Notes under the pieces: generated by a model
Seen by the model: only the letters and a program-made list of their open reading frames with translations
The model's database searches: none
What the model was told of the DNA's origin: nothing
Shown here: one piece after another, positions 8,831 to 17,585 of the stretch
Layout of the letters: each line of letters begins with the position of its first letter
Numbering within the stretch: the first letter of the stretch is position 1
Source of the DNA: JBEVNR01 sp040507985
Lineage (GTDB): Bacteria; Pseudomonadota; Alphaproteobacteria; Rickettsiales; UBA6187
Assembly: GCA_040507985.1 (NCBI GenBank)
Contig: JBEVNR010000037.1
Coordinates: forward strand, 1 to 60,334
DNA length: 60,334 nt
Reading direction: 5' to 3'
Made by a program: the position numbers and the translations under genes

Positions 8831-10471
8831 ATGAATGTTTTAGACCTTCCCTATCTTGGCTACGGCGTGGGATTGCGCGCGCCGCACATCGACGACGTGA
8901 TGGAAAATCGCCCTGACGTCGATTTTTTCGAGGTTATTTCCGAAAATTACATGGAGGGCGACGTCTCAACTTTGGCGCGCCTTGAGCGCGTGCGCGCCGA
9001 TTATCCGATCGTGTTGCACGGGGTGTCGCTCTCAATAGGAACGGTCGATCCGCTCAATTCCGACTATTTACGCAAGTTAAAGGCGCTCGCCGACCGGCTC
9101 GAGGCCCCGTGGATTTCCGACCATCTATGCTGGACGGGGACGGCGCACGCCAACACGCACGATTTATTGCCCGTTCCTTATACCGAAGAGGCGTTGCGCC
9201 ATATCGTAGAGAGGGTGAAGCGGGTGCAGGATTTCCTTAAGCGCCGCATTTTGCTGGAAAATCCGTCAGCCTACCTCACTTTTTCGCGGGCGTCGATGCC
9301 GGAATGCGAATTTATTGCGAGGCTCGCGGAAGAGGCCGATTGCGGATTGTTGCTTGACGTCAACAACGTCTACGTCACCGCCTTCAACCAGCGCACGCAG
9401 GTACAAACCTATCTCGACGCCATCCCGTTGGGGCGCGTGGCGCAAGTGCATCTGGCCGGCCACACCCATAAAGGCACGCACATCGTGGATACCCATAGCG
9501 GTCCCGTGTGCGAAGAAGTGCGCAACATGTACGCCTATTTGCGCCAAAAGACGGGCGACGTCACGACTATGATCGAATGGGACGAAGACATTCCGGACTT
9601 TCCCGAATTGCAGGCGGAAATGGACGCTATGCGGCGTTTGCCGCCCCCTTCCCTCTCCTTGCCCGACTTCTCCGGCCACGCGGCGCCGGCGCTCGACATA
9701 TGGCCCTACGAGACGCAATTGCGCTATTTTCAACTCAGCGTCCTGCAACCCGACTCACGCGGCGTCCCCCCCGCGACGGAATGGGCGACGAGCCTGGAGG
9801 GATTTTCCGCCGACGACCAGATTGCCGCCTATCGCCGCGCCTATCGCGCCCGATTGTGCGGGCGGGTGCGCGAAGACGCCCCCGCCTTATGCGCCTATAT
9901 CGGAGAGGAGGAAGCGGAGCGTCTTATCTCCGCCTACGTGGAAAGCGCGCCGTCGTCGCATTACAACATGACGCGCTACGTCGAGCGCTTCCCGGCGTTC
10001 GTCCGCTCGCGCTTCCCGAACGATGTTTTCGCGGGCGAGCTGGCCGATTGGGAGATTGCCATCCCGTTGCTATTTTTAGATAAGGACGGCGATCCCGTCA
10101 CCGAAGAGGGGGCCGCGACGCTTTCCGGCGATTCGGTCTTGCGGCTTCGCCCCTGCGTGCGGATCTTCGCCTTTTCGCATGCGCTGCACGATTTTTATCG
10201 TGCCCATAGAGACGGAACGCCCATCCCTGCGCCGATAAAAGAGGCAAGCCATGCGGGACTCAGCAGAATCGGGGAAAAAGTCTACCGATTCGACCTGACG
10301 GATGCCGAATACGCCGCGCTTTCGTCATTTAAAAACGGAAACTCCCTCGAAGAGGCGCTCGCGGCGCATGCCGGCGCCATGGACGAAAACGACGTCGCGA
10401 CGTGCTTTTCCAAAGCCATGCGCTATCGCCTGTTCGAGGCGGTATATAATATTTCCGCCATGCATTTTTAG
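8831..10471 (+). CDS. Fused MNIO (DUF692, BufB-like) oxidative enzyme and DUF2063 (BufC-like) domain
   Basis: A 546-residue fusion. Residues about 1-285 are a DUF692/MNIO TIM-barrel: GLRAPH near the start, VLHGVSLSIG, ISDHLCWTG, LLENPSAYL, LLLDVNNVYV, QVHLAGHT and MIEWDEDIPDF carry the expected His/Asp/Glu/Asn metal ligands. Residues about 295-546 match the DUF2063 pattern (YRRAYRARLCGRVREDAPAL, then a conserved EEEAERLISAYV segment). MNIO enzymes use multinuclear iron to modify cysteine or other residues of small precursor peptides, and DUF2063 proteins act as their recognition partner. The fusion is therefore functionally sensible. No BufA/DUF2282-type precursor is seen between argC and guaA, so the substrate must be encoded elsewhere or differ. 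Confidence 0.85.
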   Translation: MNVLDLPYLGYGVGLRAPHIDDVMENRPDVDFFEVISENYMEGDVSTLARLERVRADYPIVLHGVSLSIGTVDPLNSDYLRKLKALADRLEAPWISDHLCWTGTAHANTHDLLPVPYTEEALRHIVERVKRVQDFLKRRILLENPSAYLTFSRASMPECEFIARLAEEADCGLLLDVNNVYVTAFNQRTQVQTYLDAIPLGRVAQVHLAGHTHKGTHIVDTHSGPVCEEVRNMYAYLRQKTGDVTTMIEWDEDIPDFPELQAEMDAMRRLPPPSLSLPDFSGHAAPALDIWPYETQLRYFQLSVLQPDSRGVPPATEWATSLEGFSADDQIAAYRRAYRARLCGRVREDAPALCAYIGEEEAERLISAYVESAPSSHYNMTRYVERFPAFVRSRFPNDVFAGELADWEIAIPLLFLDKDGDPVTEEGAATLSGDSVLRLRPCVRIFAFSHALHDFYRAHRDGTPIPAPIKEASHAGLSRIGEKVYRFDLTDAEYAALSSFKNGNSLEEALAAHAGAMDENDVATCFSKAMRYRLFEAVYNISAMHF

Positions 10472-10594
10472 CGTCGCGCTTCATACCAACGCCGGCACGT
10501 GCGACGCTTTGCCGATGCGCGACCGGCGCTTGTGTTGCGCGCGCATTCGGTATATAGACAAGAAACTATATTGTATACTTAAATTCAGGCGTTC

Positions 10595-12151
10595 ATGGTG
10601 CAGGGAGATAAAATTCTCATCATTGATTTCGGTTCGCAAGTCACCCAGCTTATCGCCCGGCGCGTGCGCGAGGCGGGGGTGTATTGCGAAATATACCCGT
10701 ACCCCAAGGCAACGCCGGAAAATATTCGCGCCTTCGCTCCGCGCGGATTGATATTGTCCGGCGGCCCCGCGTCGGTATCGGGCGCCGGTTCTCCGCAAAT
10801 CGATCCCGCCGTGTGCGATTTAGGGTTGCCGATACTGGGCATTTGCTACGGCATGCAATTTTTGTGCAAGGCGCTCGGCGGTGAGGTGGTTTCCTCCGGC
10901 CATAGGGAATTCGGCGGCGCAACCGTCACCGTCGCGCGATCCACGCCGCTGACCGATGGGCTATGGAGCGAAGGCGGCGCGCATAAGGTCTGGATGAGCC
11001 ACGGCGACCGCGTGGAAAAACTGCCCGAGGGATTCGTGCCCATCGCCCGTTCCGACGGCGCTCCCTTCGCCGCCGCCGGCGATCCGTCCCGGCATATTTA
11101 TGGGGTGCAGTTTCATCCGGAAGTGACGCACACGCCCGACGGCGCCGCCCTGATTGGCCGTTTCGTTAAAAACGTATGCGGATGCGCGGGCGATTGGAAC
11201 ATGGAGGCGTTTCTCGAAAGCGCCGTCAACCGCATTCGCGCGCACGTGAAGGACGAGCGCGTCGTCTGCGCCATTAGCGGCGGCGTCGATTCCACCGTCG
11301 TGGCGGCGCTTATCCATAAGGCCATAGGCGACCGTCTCACCTGCATTTTCGTCGATACGGGCATGCTCCGGAAAAACGAGGCGAAAGAGGTCGAAGCGCG
11401 TTTTCGCGATACGTTTCACATTAAAGTGCGCTCGGTCGACGCGTCCGACCTGTTTTTGGGACGATTGAAAGGGGTGAGCGACCCGGAGCAAAAGCGTAAG
11501 ATTATCGGCGCAAGCTTTATCGACGTGTTCGAGCGCGAGGCGAAAGAGATCGGCGGCGCGGCGTTTTTGGCGCAAGGCACGCTCTATCCGGACGTGATCG
11601 AATCGACGTCCGTCCACGGCGACGCCGCCGTCACCATTAAGTCGCACCACAATGTCGGCGGATTGCCCGCGCGCATGAACATGACGCTGGTCGAGCCGGT
11701 GCGCGAATTGTTTAAGGACGAAGTGCGGAAACTGGGCGTCGAGCTTGGCGTTCATCCCGATTTGGTGAAGCGGCACCCCTTCCCCGGGCCTGGCCTGGCC
11801 ATTCGCGTTCCCGGCGAAATTACCCGCGAGAAGCTGGATATATTGCGCGAGGCCGACGCGCTCTATTTAGACTTAATCCGCAAGGAAGGGTTGTACGACG
11901 AAATATGGCAAGCCTTCGCCGTGCTGCTTCCCGTCCGAGCGGTCGGGGTGATGGGAGACGCGCGCACTTACGAATATGTATGCGCCTTGCGCGCCGTCAC
12001 GTCGCATGACGGCATGACGGCGGATTTTTACGATTTTTCCCACGAATTTTTACGCAAGGCGAGCGCGGAAATCATCAACAAGGTGAAGGGCGTCAATCGG
12101 GTCGTGTACGACGTCACCTCCAAACCGCCGGGAACGATCGAATGGGAGTGA
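10595..12151 (+). CDS. guaA: GMP synthase (glutamine-hydrolysing)
   Basis: Converts XMP to GMP with ATP and glutamine in the cytoplasm. It has an N-terminal class I glutamine amidotransferase domain (GICYGMQFL with the nucleophilic Cys near residue 86, and GVQFHPEVTH). An ATP pyrophosphatase domain follows with the P-loop SGGVDSTVV (about 227-235), then the C-terminal dimerisation domain with PFPGPGLAIR and KPPGTIEWE at the end. The 518-residue length is normal. The DUF2335 gene follows after 10 bases. Confidence 0.96.
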   Translation: MVQGDKILIIDFGSQVTQLIARRVREAGVYCEIYPYPKATPENIRAFAPRGLILSGGPASVSGAGSPQIDPAVCDLGLPILGICYGMQFLCKALGGEVVSSGHREFGGATVTVARSTPLTDGLWSEGGAHKVWMSHGDRVEKLPEGFVPIARSDGAPFAAAGDPSRHIYGVQFHPEVTHTPDGAALIGRFVKNVCGCAGDWNMEAFLESAVNRIRAHVKDERVVCAISGGVDSTVVAALIHKAIGDRLTCIFVDTGMLRKNEAKEVEARFRDTFHIKVRSVDASDLFLGRLKGVSDPEQKRKIIGASFIDVFEREAKEIGGAAFLAQGTLYPDVIESTSVHGDAAVTIKSHHNVGGLPARMNMTLVEPVRELFKDEVRKLGVELGVHPDLVKRHPFPGPGLAIRVPGEITREKLDILREADALYLDLIRKEGLYDEIWQAFAVLLPVRAVGVMGDARTYEYVCALRAVTSHDGMTADFYDFSHEFLRKASAEIINKVKGVNRVVYDVTSKPPGTIEWE

Positions 12152-12161
12152 ATCGTTAGCC

Positions 12162-12614
12162 ATGTCCGCCGCCGCCAAACAAGACAAGCAGCGCAACGCG
12201 CGCGCGTTTCTGCCCGATCCGTCCTGTTTGCAGGAATATGAATACGCCACGGAAGGCGCCGCCGCGCGCATCATCGCCATGGCCGAGCGCGAGCAAACGC
12301 ACCGTCTGGCGGCGGAGCGCCGCGCCTTCGCCTTTTATCGCCGCAGCTATCGCATCGGGCAATTATGCTCGCTGCTATGTTTGATCGTATTAATTATTGC
12401 CTGCGTCCACCTGACCATGAACGATCATGAATCCATGGCGTCGTTTCTGGCGATGAGCGGTTTTTCGGGCGTCGCCGCCGCCAACGCCTTCGCCTACGTC
12501 ACCATGCGGGCGATGATGGGCGTCAAAGACGCCCTGCCGGCCGAACAACGCCGCACCGGCTATCAGGAGCGACGGGAAAAACGCTTGATGCGCAAACATT
12601 TATCCGGCGGTTAA
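12162..12614 (+). CDS. DUF2335-family membrane protein
   Basis: A 150-residue protein with the DUF2335 layout: a segment LPDPSCLQEYEYATEGAAARI (family form LPPPExLxxYExxxPGxAxRI), a charged helix IIAMAEREQTHR, then two hydrophobic helices (about 66-86 and 95-113) and a basic tail. Family members are small predicted inner-membrane proteins, often found on phage-related or mobile DNA, with no known activity. It lies 10 bases after guaA and is probably read from the same transcript. Confidence 0.8.
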   Translation: MSAAAKQDKQRNARAFLPDPSCLQEYEYATEGAAARIIAMAEREQTHRLAAERRAFAFYRRSYRIGQLCSLLCLIVLIIACVHLTMNDHESMASFLAMSGFSGVAAANAFAYVTMRAMMGVKDALPAEQRRTGYQERREKRLMRKHLSGG

Positions 12615-12759
12615 CGTGCCATTTATGATGATAAGCGTTAAATTTTCGTCTTAGTAGGGTTATGCAAAAGATCTAAATGCATGGCGCCGCTACCTTGTGC
12701 CGGCAATTGGTCAAAACGGACGCCGTGAAGAATCTTTACATAGGAAAGAAGAAGCGCAT

Positions 12760-13168
12760 ATGCGTAGGCGAACTATAAGCCGGGTTCTGTGCGTCGCCGT
12801 AACGGCGGCGCGTCGGTTATTTATCTAGGCGACGGATCGCTCCGTCGCTCGTGCGGCCTACCCGGACGCCAACCTGCGAAGCAGGCAGGCCGACGCTTAC
12901 GTGAAGCGTCGCGGCGTCCCTATTTGGCCTTGCTCCGGGCGGGGCTTGCCCTGCCACGAACGTTACCGTCCGCGCGGTGCGCTCTTACCGCACCATTTCA
13001 CCCTTACCTTTTTGCGCTTGCGCACATCAAAGGCGGTATATTTTCTGTGGCGCTTTCCCTGGAATCGCTTCCGGCGGTCGTTAACCGCCGCCCTTGCTTC
13101 GCGGAGCCCGGACTTTCCTCACGGCATGCAAACGCATCGCCGCGCAACCGACCGTCCGCCTACGCAAT
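12760..13168 (-). ncRNA. rnpB: RNase P RNA (bacterial type A)
   Basis: On the minus strand the 5' end begins near 13168 and carries the conserved GAGGAAAGTCCGGGCTCC around 13105-13122. The 3' end near 12760 holds the conserved ACAGAACCCGGCTTATAG. The termini pair as helix P1: GCGTAGGCG at the 5' end with CGCCTACGC at the 3' end (12762-12770). At about 400 nucleotides the size fits. The RNA is the catalytic part of RNase P, which trims tRNA 5' leaders. Apparent open frames on the plus strand here are shadows. Exact ends are approximate. Confidence 0.93.
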
Positions 13169-13222
13169 GGGCACACTACAGTTAGCGCCAAAGCGGCGCA
13201 AGAAATTTTTTATGGAAACGTA

Positions 13223-13240
13223 TAGGCTGCATGCACTTTA
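13223..13240 (+). repeat. Dispersed short repeat, TAGGCTGYATGCACTTT type
   Basis: One of five sites in the window sharing the core TAGGCYGYRTGCACTTT (others at 25112, 32300, 32520 reversed, and 38692). It lies in the gap between RNase P RNA and the RidA-like gene, which otherwise contains small palindromes (AACTGCCGGCAGTT at about 13277) but no gene. Confidence 0.6.
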
Positions 13241-13340
13241 TTCCCTCGCCTTTTTTACGGACGAGCCCCCTTGCAAACTGCCGGCAGTTCCTTATAGTAA
13301 GGACGTAGCGTAAAATAAAAAATAACGACGGAGTCGCCAT

Positions 13341-13808
13341 ATGGCCGGAAAGATAGACGCGCGTTTAAAGGAGTTGGGGATAGAGTTGCCGAGCGCCAAC
13401 GCTCCCGCCGCCAATTACGTGCCTTACGTGCGTTCGGGCAATTTGTTGTTCGTTTCGGGCCAAACGTGTAAAAACGCCTCAGGCATGATCTATTCCGGCC
13501 GCGTGGGCGCCGAACGTACGCCGGAAGAAGGGGTGAAGGCCGCCCGCATCTGCGCGTTAAACCTGATCTCGCAAGTAAAAGAGGCGTGCGAAGGAAATTT
13601 AGACCGCGTGCGTCGGGTGGTAAAACTCACCGTTTTCGTGCAATCCGTCGACGGGTTCCACGCCCAGCCTCTTATCGGAAACGGCGCGTCGGACGTGATT
13701 GCCGACATATTCGGCGACGCCGGACGCCATGCGCGCGCGGCGGTGGGGTGCAACGCCCTCCCCGGAGGCACGACCGTGGAAGTGGAAGGCGTATTTGAAA
13801 TAGAATAG
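13341..13808 (+). CDS. RidA/YjgF-family protein
   Basis: A 155-residue protein of the RidA/YjgF/YER057c superfamily, whose best known members hydrolyse reactive enamine/imine intermediates made by pyridoxal-phosphate enzymes. Seen: LFVSGQTCKN near residue 37, RICALNLISQVKEACEG, VVKLTVFVQSVDGF, and the end block HARAAVGCNALPGGTTVEVE, where the family usually has an RxAVGxxxLPxGxxVEIE form. The length and the extended N-terminus fit the longer 150-residue subgroup, not archetypal RidA of about 128. GGAG lies just before the ATG. A PLP dehydratase that could supply such intermediates is encoded at 46563-47588. Confidence 0.88.
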   Translation: MAGKIDARLKELGIELPSANAPAANYVPYVRSGNLLFVSGQTCKNASGMIYSGRVGAERTPEEGVKAARICALNLISQVKEACEGNLDRVRRVVKLTVFVQSVDGFHAQPLIGNGASDVIADIFGDAGRHARAAVGCNALPGGTTVEVEGVFEIE

Positions 13809-13827
13809 TCGAGACGTCCGGGCGCGC

Positions 13828-15111
13828 CTATTTTTTCCGCCGCCGGGAAGAAGGACCTATCCCTAATTCTTCCCGATATTTCAATACGGTGCGCCGCGCA
13901 ATCTCCATGCCTTCGCGACATAGCATGTCGGCGATTTTTTGATCGGAAAACGGTTTTCCGGCAGGTTCGCCCTTGACGATTTCGGCAAGGCGCGACTTCA
14001 CCGCCGCGTTGGCGAATCCCGTCCCGATTTCGGCGGAAAAGAAGAATTTCAGCGGTATGACCGCGTCGCGAAAGGCGATGTGCTTTCCGTTCGTCGCGCG
14101 GGAAACGGTGCTTTCGTGCATCCCCACGGCATGCGCCACGTCGGCAAGCGTCATGGGCTTCAAGCATCGCGTTCCGTATCTAAAATAATCCTGCTGAAAC
14201 GTCGCAACGGCGGCGGCGGTTTTGAGCAGCGTCTCGCAGCGCCTCTCAATGGCGCTTTTTAGCCATACGGCGGCGGCGCGTTTTTCCTTGACGAAATCGA
14301 CGTCGCCTTCTTCCTTCACGGCGGCGCCGACTTCGGCGCAATATTCGGTGCGCACGACGACGCCGGGAAACGCCTCGTCGTTAAGACGCACCGACGCGGC
14401 GCCCTCTTCCGACAATTCCACGATGCAATCCGGGACAAGAGTCTTTGGCGCGCGCTCGGTATTGACGTCGCCGGGAAAGGGATTGAGCGCCCGCAAGTCC
14501 AACAGCGCCTGCGACAAGGATTCCGGCGAAATATGTTTGTTAGAGGCGGACGCCGCCATGCCGGCCCGGGCCTTCATTCTCTCCAGCGCCTCCAGATGCG
14601 CCGCGTCGTCTAGGCCTTGTTCGCGCAATTGAATAAGCAGGCATTCGCATAAGTCGCGCGCGAAGATTCCGGAGGGTTCCAAACGTTGAAGCCGCTCAAG
14701 CACGCGCTCGCAATCGGATATTTTGTGCCCAAGCGTTTCCGCCGCTTCCGCCAAGTCTACGGCAAGGTAGCCTCGCTCGTCTAAATTGCCCGCCAGATAA
14801 AACGCCGCCTCCCTTTCCGGGCCTTTCGTAAAGGCCGCGCAGATTTGCGGCATAATGACGGACGCAAGGTCGATCGGCTGTTCCGCAAGCTCGGCGGGAT
14901 CGATTCCCTCCGTCCGATATATCGTTCCGGAAAAAGACGAATGGGACGGCGCCGATTTTTCGGCGCGCTCTAAAAAAGGATTGGAGGCGATCTCTTCGTC
15001 GATCAGCTCTTCCAGTTCAAACGCGTTCATCTGCAACATGTGGATCGATTGCTGCATGCGCGCGGTCATCGCCAACGTTTGCGCGGCGGCGACCCGTTGT
15101 TCAAGACGCAT
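13828..15111 (-). CDS. rpoN: RNA polymerase sigma-54 factor
   Basis: A 427-residue sigma-54. Region I is glutamine/leucine-rich (TARMQQSIHMLQMNAFELEELI, about 17-38), which contacts activators. The core-binding domain follows, then the helix-turn-helix and a C-terminal RpoN box, ARRTVLKYREELGI, near 403-416, which reads the -24 promoter element. Its presence implies sigma-54-dependent regulation and at least one enhancer-binding activator elsewhere; no clear -24/-12 promoter was recognised upstream of genes in this window. It ends 20 bases from the RidA-like gene, tail to tail. Confidence 0.95.
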   Translation of the reverse strand: MRLEQRVAAAQTLAMTARMQQSIHMLQMNAFELEELIDEEIASNPFLERAEKSAPSHSSFSGTIYRTEGIDPAELAEQPIDLASVIMPQICAAFTKGPEREAAFYLAGNLDERGYLAVDLAEAAETLGHKISDCERVLERLQRLEPSGIFARDLCECLLIQLREQGLDDAAHLEALERMKARAGMAASASNKHISPESLSQALLDLRALNPFPGDVNTERAPKTLVPDCIVELSEEGAASVRLNDEAFPGVVVRTEYCAEVGAAVKEEGDVDFVKEKRAAAVWLKSAIERRCETLLKTAAAVATFQQDYFRYGTRCLKPMTLADVAHAVGMHESTVSRATNGKHIAFRDAVIPLKFFFSAEIGTGFANAAVKSRLAEIVKGEPAGKPFSDQKIADMLCREGMEIARRTVLKYREELGIGPSSRRRKK

Positions 15112-15134
15112 CGAACGGCGCTCTTAAAAAAACT

Positions 15135-15401
15135 TTAGGCGAACAAGGCTTCGTGTTTCCGCGTTTCGCTCTGATGGAACGGCGCTTGCTCGGCGGACGG
15201 CAACGGCGTCAAGTTTTCCGCGACGATTTTACCGTTGCTGTGCGCGAGCACGTACCCTATGCGGCTGCGCTCGTCCAAATGGTCGAGTCCCGCCTTATGC
15301 AACGCTGAAATATGCACGAATACGTCCTTTCCCCCTTCGTCCGGAATGATGAAACCATAACCGCGTTTCGTATTAAACCATTTTACGGTGCCGAAAAACA
15401 T
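15135..15401 (-). CDS. Cold-shock-domain protein
   Basis: An 88-residue CspA-family protein that binds single-stranded RNA/DNA. Seen: GTVKWFNTKRGYGFI (RNP-1 form KGYGFI here RGYGFI) and DVFVHISAL (RNP-2). The start is the ATG with an AAGGAG site 8 bases upstream; longer in-frame starts upstream lack one and would break the domain's usual N-terminus. The C-terminal 20 residues are a non-conserved extension. It sits 23 bases upstream of rpoN on the same strand and may share its transcript. Confidence 0.93.
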   Translation of the reverse strand: MFFGTVKWFNTKRGYGFIIPDEGGKDVFVHISALHKAGLDHLDERSRIGYVLAHSNGKIVAENLTPLPSAEQAPFHQSETRKHEALFA

Positions 15402-15745
15402 GAAACACTCCTTAAAATTATGCTTTTCCGCCCAATGGCGGACGATACGTACCATAAGGAAGCCCCGATCCTTACGTCAAAAATATAACCACAGGTTATA
15501 TTTCAATTGACATAATACCCATTCAATGGTTTCAAGTTGCTTAACGAACGCCATAAAAATATCGTAAACGGCACAATCGCGACGCCCGAACGCATCGAAA
15601 TAAGGCGGGATCAAACGACCCATGCTAAAAAGGAAAGAGCCTTTTAAGGCCATTTTCTTTCGCGGGGTTTTCGGGCGGTTGGCGAACGGCGTACAGAAAC
15701 AAGCGATCATTTCATCGTTGCTTGCGCATCCCGGCATGATATGCC
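15402..15745. other. Intergenic region with no supported gene
   Basis: Between the cold-shock gene and the toxin-antitoxin operator. An 86-codon minus-strand frame (15477-15737) has no recognisable domain and no ribosome-binding site, so I do not call it. The right edge has a short palindrome GGCATGATATGCC just before the operator. Confidence 0.5.
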
Positions 15746-15769
15746 ATAATACGTATGGATACGTATTAT
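15746..15769 (+). promoter_or_regulatory. Palindromic operator of the vapBC-like pair
   Basis: ATAATACGTAT and ATACGTATTAT are perfect 11-base inverted arms separated by GG, ending 13 bases before the antitoxin start and overlapping where the -10 element would lie. Ribbon-helix-helix antitoxins autorepress through sites of this kind. An AAAGGA ribosome-binding site follows. Confidence 0.75.
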
Positions 15770-15782
15770 CAAAGGATTTTCT

Positions 15783-16019
15783 GTGAAAAAACTTACCATT
15801 ACCGTTGAGGACGAGGTGTATAAAGGGCTATATGCCCATATCGGGCGCGGTAATATCAGCGGTTTTTTGAATAATGCCGCTCGCATGCTAATGAAAGAAG
15901 AGCAATCCGGCGCAGAGGGAGCGCAGGGTCGCGGCGCGGCGCTCCTTAATCATATGACGGAAAAAAGCGGCGTCCGCATGACCACCGACGAAATCATGCG
16001 CCTGACCAGAGACGCCTAG
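15783..16019 (+). CDS. Antitoxin, ribbon-helix-helix-like, of a VapBC-type pair
   Basis: A 78-residue protein starting at GTG with AAAGGA at the right distance. The N-terminus KKLTITVEDEVYKGLYAHI is a short beta-strand followed by a helix, as in ribbon-helix-helix DNA-binding proteins. The charged C-terminal half would wrap the toxin. Its stop codon directly abuts the toxin ATG, so the two are translationally coupled. It most likely binds the palindrome just upstream and represses its own operon. Confidence 0.8.
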   Translation: MKKLTITVEDEVYKGLYAHIGRGNISGFLNNAARMLMKEEQSGAEGAQGRGAALLNHMTEKSGVRMTTDEIMRLTRDA

Positions 16020-16430
16020 ATGCCCGTATTAATTGATAGCAACGTCATTATCGACGTGCTTACGCGCGATCTCCATTGGTATGCATGGTCGGCAAAAACG
16101 CTCGAAAAAATAGCCAACGAGGACGCCCTCTATATCAATCCCGTCATTTACGCCGAAGTTTCGGTGTGTTTCGATACCATCGAGGAATTGGAGCGGGCGT
16201 TGCCGGAGAGCTATATTTATCGCGCGCCGTTGCCGTACGAGGCGGCGTTTCTTGCCGCGAAATGCTTTTTGCAATACCGCAAACGCGGAGGCGCAAAATC
16301 CGCCCCGTTGCCTGATTTTTATATCGGCGCTCACGCCGCCGTGAAAAATTGGCGGCTGCTGACGCGCGATAAAGGAAGGTATGCGACATATTTTCCGGGA
16401 TTGGCGGTAATTATGCCGACGGAACAGTGA
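16020..16430 (+). CDS. PIN-domain toxin, VapC-like ribonuclease
   Basis: A 136-residue PIN domain. The four acidic residues of the metal site are visible: D6 in LIDSNVIID, E46 in YAEVS, D99 in LPDFYIGAHA and D117 in LLTRDKGRY. VapC toxins cut tRNA or rRNA and are held inactive by the antitoxin encoded immediately upstream. All catalytic positions look intact, so the toxin is probably functional. Downstream the DNA changes character to the clpB-remnant region. Confidence 0.9.
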   Translation: MPVLIDSNVIIDVLTRDLHWYAWSAKTLEKIANEDALYINPVIYAEVSVCFDTIEELERALPESYIYRAPLPYEAAFLAAKCFLQYRKRGGAKSAPLPDFYIGAHAAVKNWRLLTRDKGRYATYFPGLAVIMPTEQ

Positions 16431-16452
16431 TGGGGTGCGTCGCAAACGTTTT

Positions 16453-16625
16453 CTATGGAATCCACCCCGCCTTTCTCGTTCTCTCCTCCCGCTCTTTCGC
16501 TACGCTAAACCCTATTCCCTCGCCGCTTTTCGTCACTCGAAGCGCATCACCCGAAGAAATCTCCCCGCCCGGCGCCATTTTGGCGACGGGGTTTTTGTGT
16601 GGGGTGATGGATGACGCGCCTTAAC
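16453..16625 (-). pseudogene. clpB 3'-end remnant A
   Basis: The minus strand encodes a degenerate copy of the ClpB C-terminus (through GFSVAKEREERTRKAG and a stop at 16453-16455). It aligns with the end of the intact gene at 19885 and with remnants B and C. The block with GGCGCCATTTT is shared, but the upstream half has lost alignment after about 16600. Its tail residues RKAG match remnant B (KARKAG), not intact ClpB (IHKELQ). It is one of three 3' remnants lying beyond the clpB stop. Confidence 0.7.
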
Positions 16626-16678
16626 TCATGTTTTCTCGCTGAAAACGAGCGGAAAATCGTATAAAACGCTTGTGCGGC

Positions 16679-16718
16679 GGCGTCTCAAAAATTCCGCTTG
16701 CGGAATGGCGGGCGAGGG
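16679..16718 (+). repeat. Duplicated segment before orphan genes, copy 1
   Basis: GGCGTCTCAAAAATTCCGC followed by a GC-rich run recurs in decayed form at 17939-17977. Each copy lies between a clpB remnant and the next orphan gene, so the duplicated unit was larger than the clpB piece itself. ATTCCGC TT GCGGAAT here is a small perfect hairpin. Confidence 0.45.
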
Positions 16719-16825
16719 TGATAATGTACCGCTAAGCTACTTTTTTTTACCTATTTTTGTATAGTTACATTTTTACTTTGAGCTTCTCTCAGGCATATCT
16801 TCGACTATCTCAAAAATCATAGACC

Positions 16826-17425
16826 ATGCCGTTTGCCAATCCTTTGCGTGGAGCGGAGGCAACGCGTAACTTTCGACTAGCCGAAGAACAATATGACATT
16901 AACAATCGGATTGTGTCATTCAAACCTAATCGGGTTTCGCCATGGCTAATAAAGCGCTCTTTATTGTTAGTGGCGGCGATATGCTTTATTTGCGGATCAC
17001 TCATAACATTTGAGTCCCTGCAAATTATTTTTAGCAGTATATTAGGCGCAGGATTGCTTTTTTGCTGTCTGTTTCTTTTCTTTTGGAGCGTTATAATGTT
17101 TCTTTTTACCTTATTGCCGGAGAAAACCTCGTGGAAGAATAAGGAAGCGACCATAAACGCTTTGTTTTTTACCGGCGCATGGTTAAGCATTCCTCTGACG
17201 CCTAAATTCGTCTCGTTTGCCATGGGGTTGATTATTTTAATAGGCTTTCCGTCATTTATAACGAATTTTTTCTTTCGCATCATGGAGAGTCGTATCCAAA
17301 ACGCTCGAATAAAAAGGATTCTAAAGAATATTAAAATAGGAATTTTTTATTTTATTCCGTTAATTATTGTGGTCATATGTTTACTCGAAAAAGTTCTCAA
17401 CCTTGATGAGGACGAGGCTCTTTGA
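16826..17425 (+). CDS. Orphan polytopic membrane protein
   Basis: A 199-residue protein I do not recognise. A polar N-terminus (1-40) is followed by about five hydrophobic helices (roughly 43-62, 67-97, 110-125, 128-150, 168-187) and an acidic end LDEDEAL. There is no Shine-Dalgarno sequence; the ATG context is AGACCATGC. It is AT-richer than housekeeping genes nearby. It lies between clpB remnants A and B, on the opposite strand to them. It could be a host-interaction or small transport protein, but nothing in the sequence decides. Confidence 0.5.
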   Translation: MPFANPLRGAEATRNFRLAEEQYDINNRIVSFKPNRVSPWLIKRSLLLVAAICFICGSLITFESLQIIFSSILGAGLLFCCLFLFFWSVIMFLFTLLPEKTSWKNKEATINALFFTGAWLSIPLTPKFVSFAMGLIILIGFPSFITNFFFRIMESRIQNARIKRILKNIKIGIFYFIPLIIVVICLLEKVLNLDEDEAL

Positions 17426-17555
17426 TAGTTTGGCCCCAAGATCATTAATCAAAATGAGCATACGCATTTTGTAAACATTGTTTCAGTTCGATTATGCAAT
17501 TTTTTCGTGTTTCCGTATTGCCGTGTTTGCTGGCCGAACGTTTTCTATGTTTTTC

Positions 17556-17585
17556 CTTTTTAAAAAAACTAAAAAATAAAAAAAC
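17556..17585. repeat. A/T-rich block shared by clpB remnants B and C, copy B
   Basis: A run of the form CTTTTTAAAAAAACT then AAAAAATAAAAAAACT abuts the stop codon of remnant B. It recurs almost unchanged at 18828-18857 beside remnant C. It shows that the two remnants were copied together with flanking non-coding DNA. Confidence 0.7.

Noticed and set aside
12789..13313. Open frames on the plus strand across the RNase P RNA
   Set aside because: They lie over a conserved RNA gene on the other strand and show no protein motif or ribosome-binding site.
15477..15737. An 86-codon minus-strand frame upstream of the cold-shock gene
   Set aside because: No domain, no ribosome-binding site, and odd composition; likely chance.
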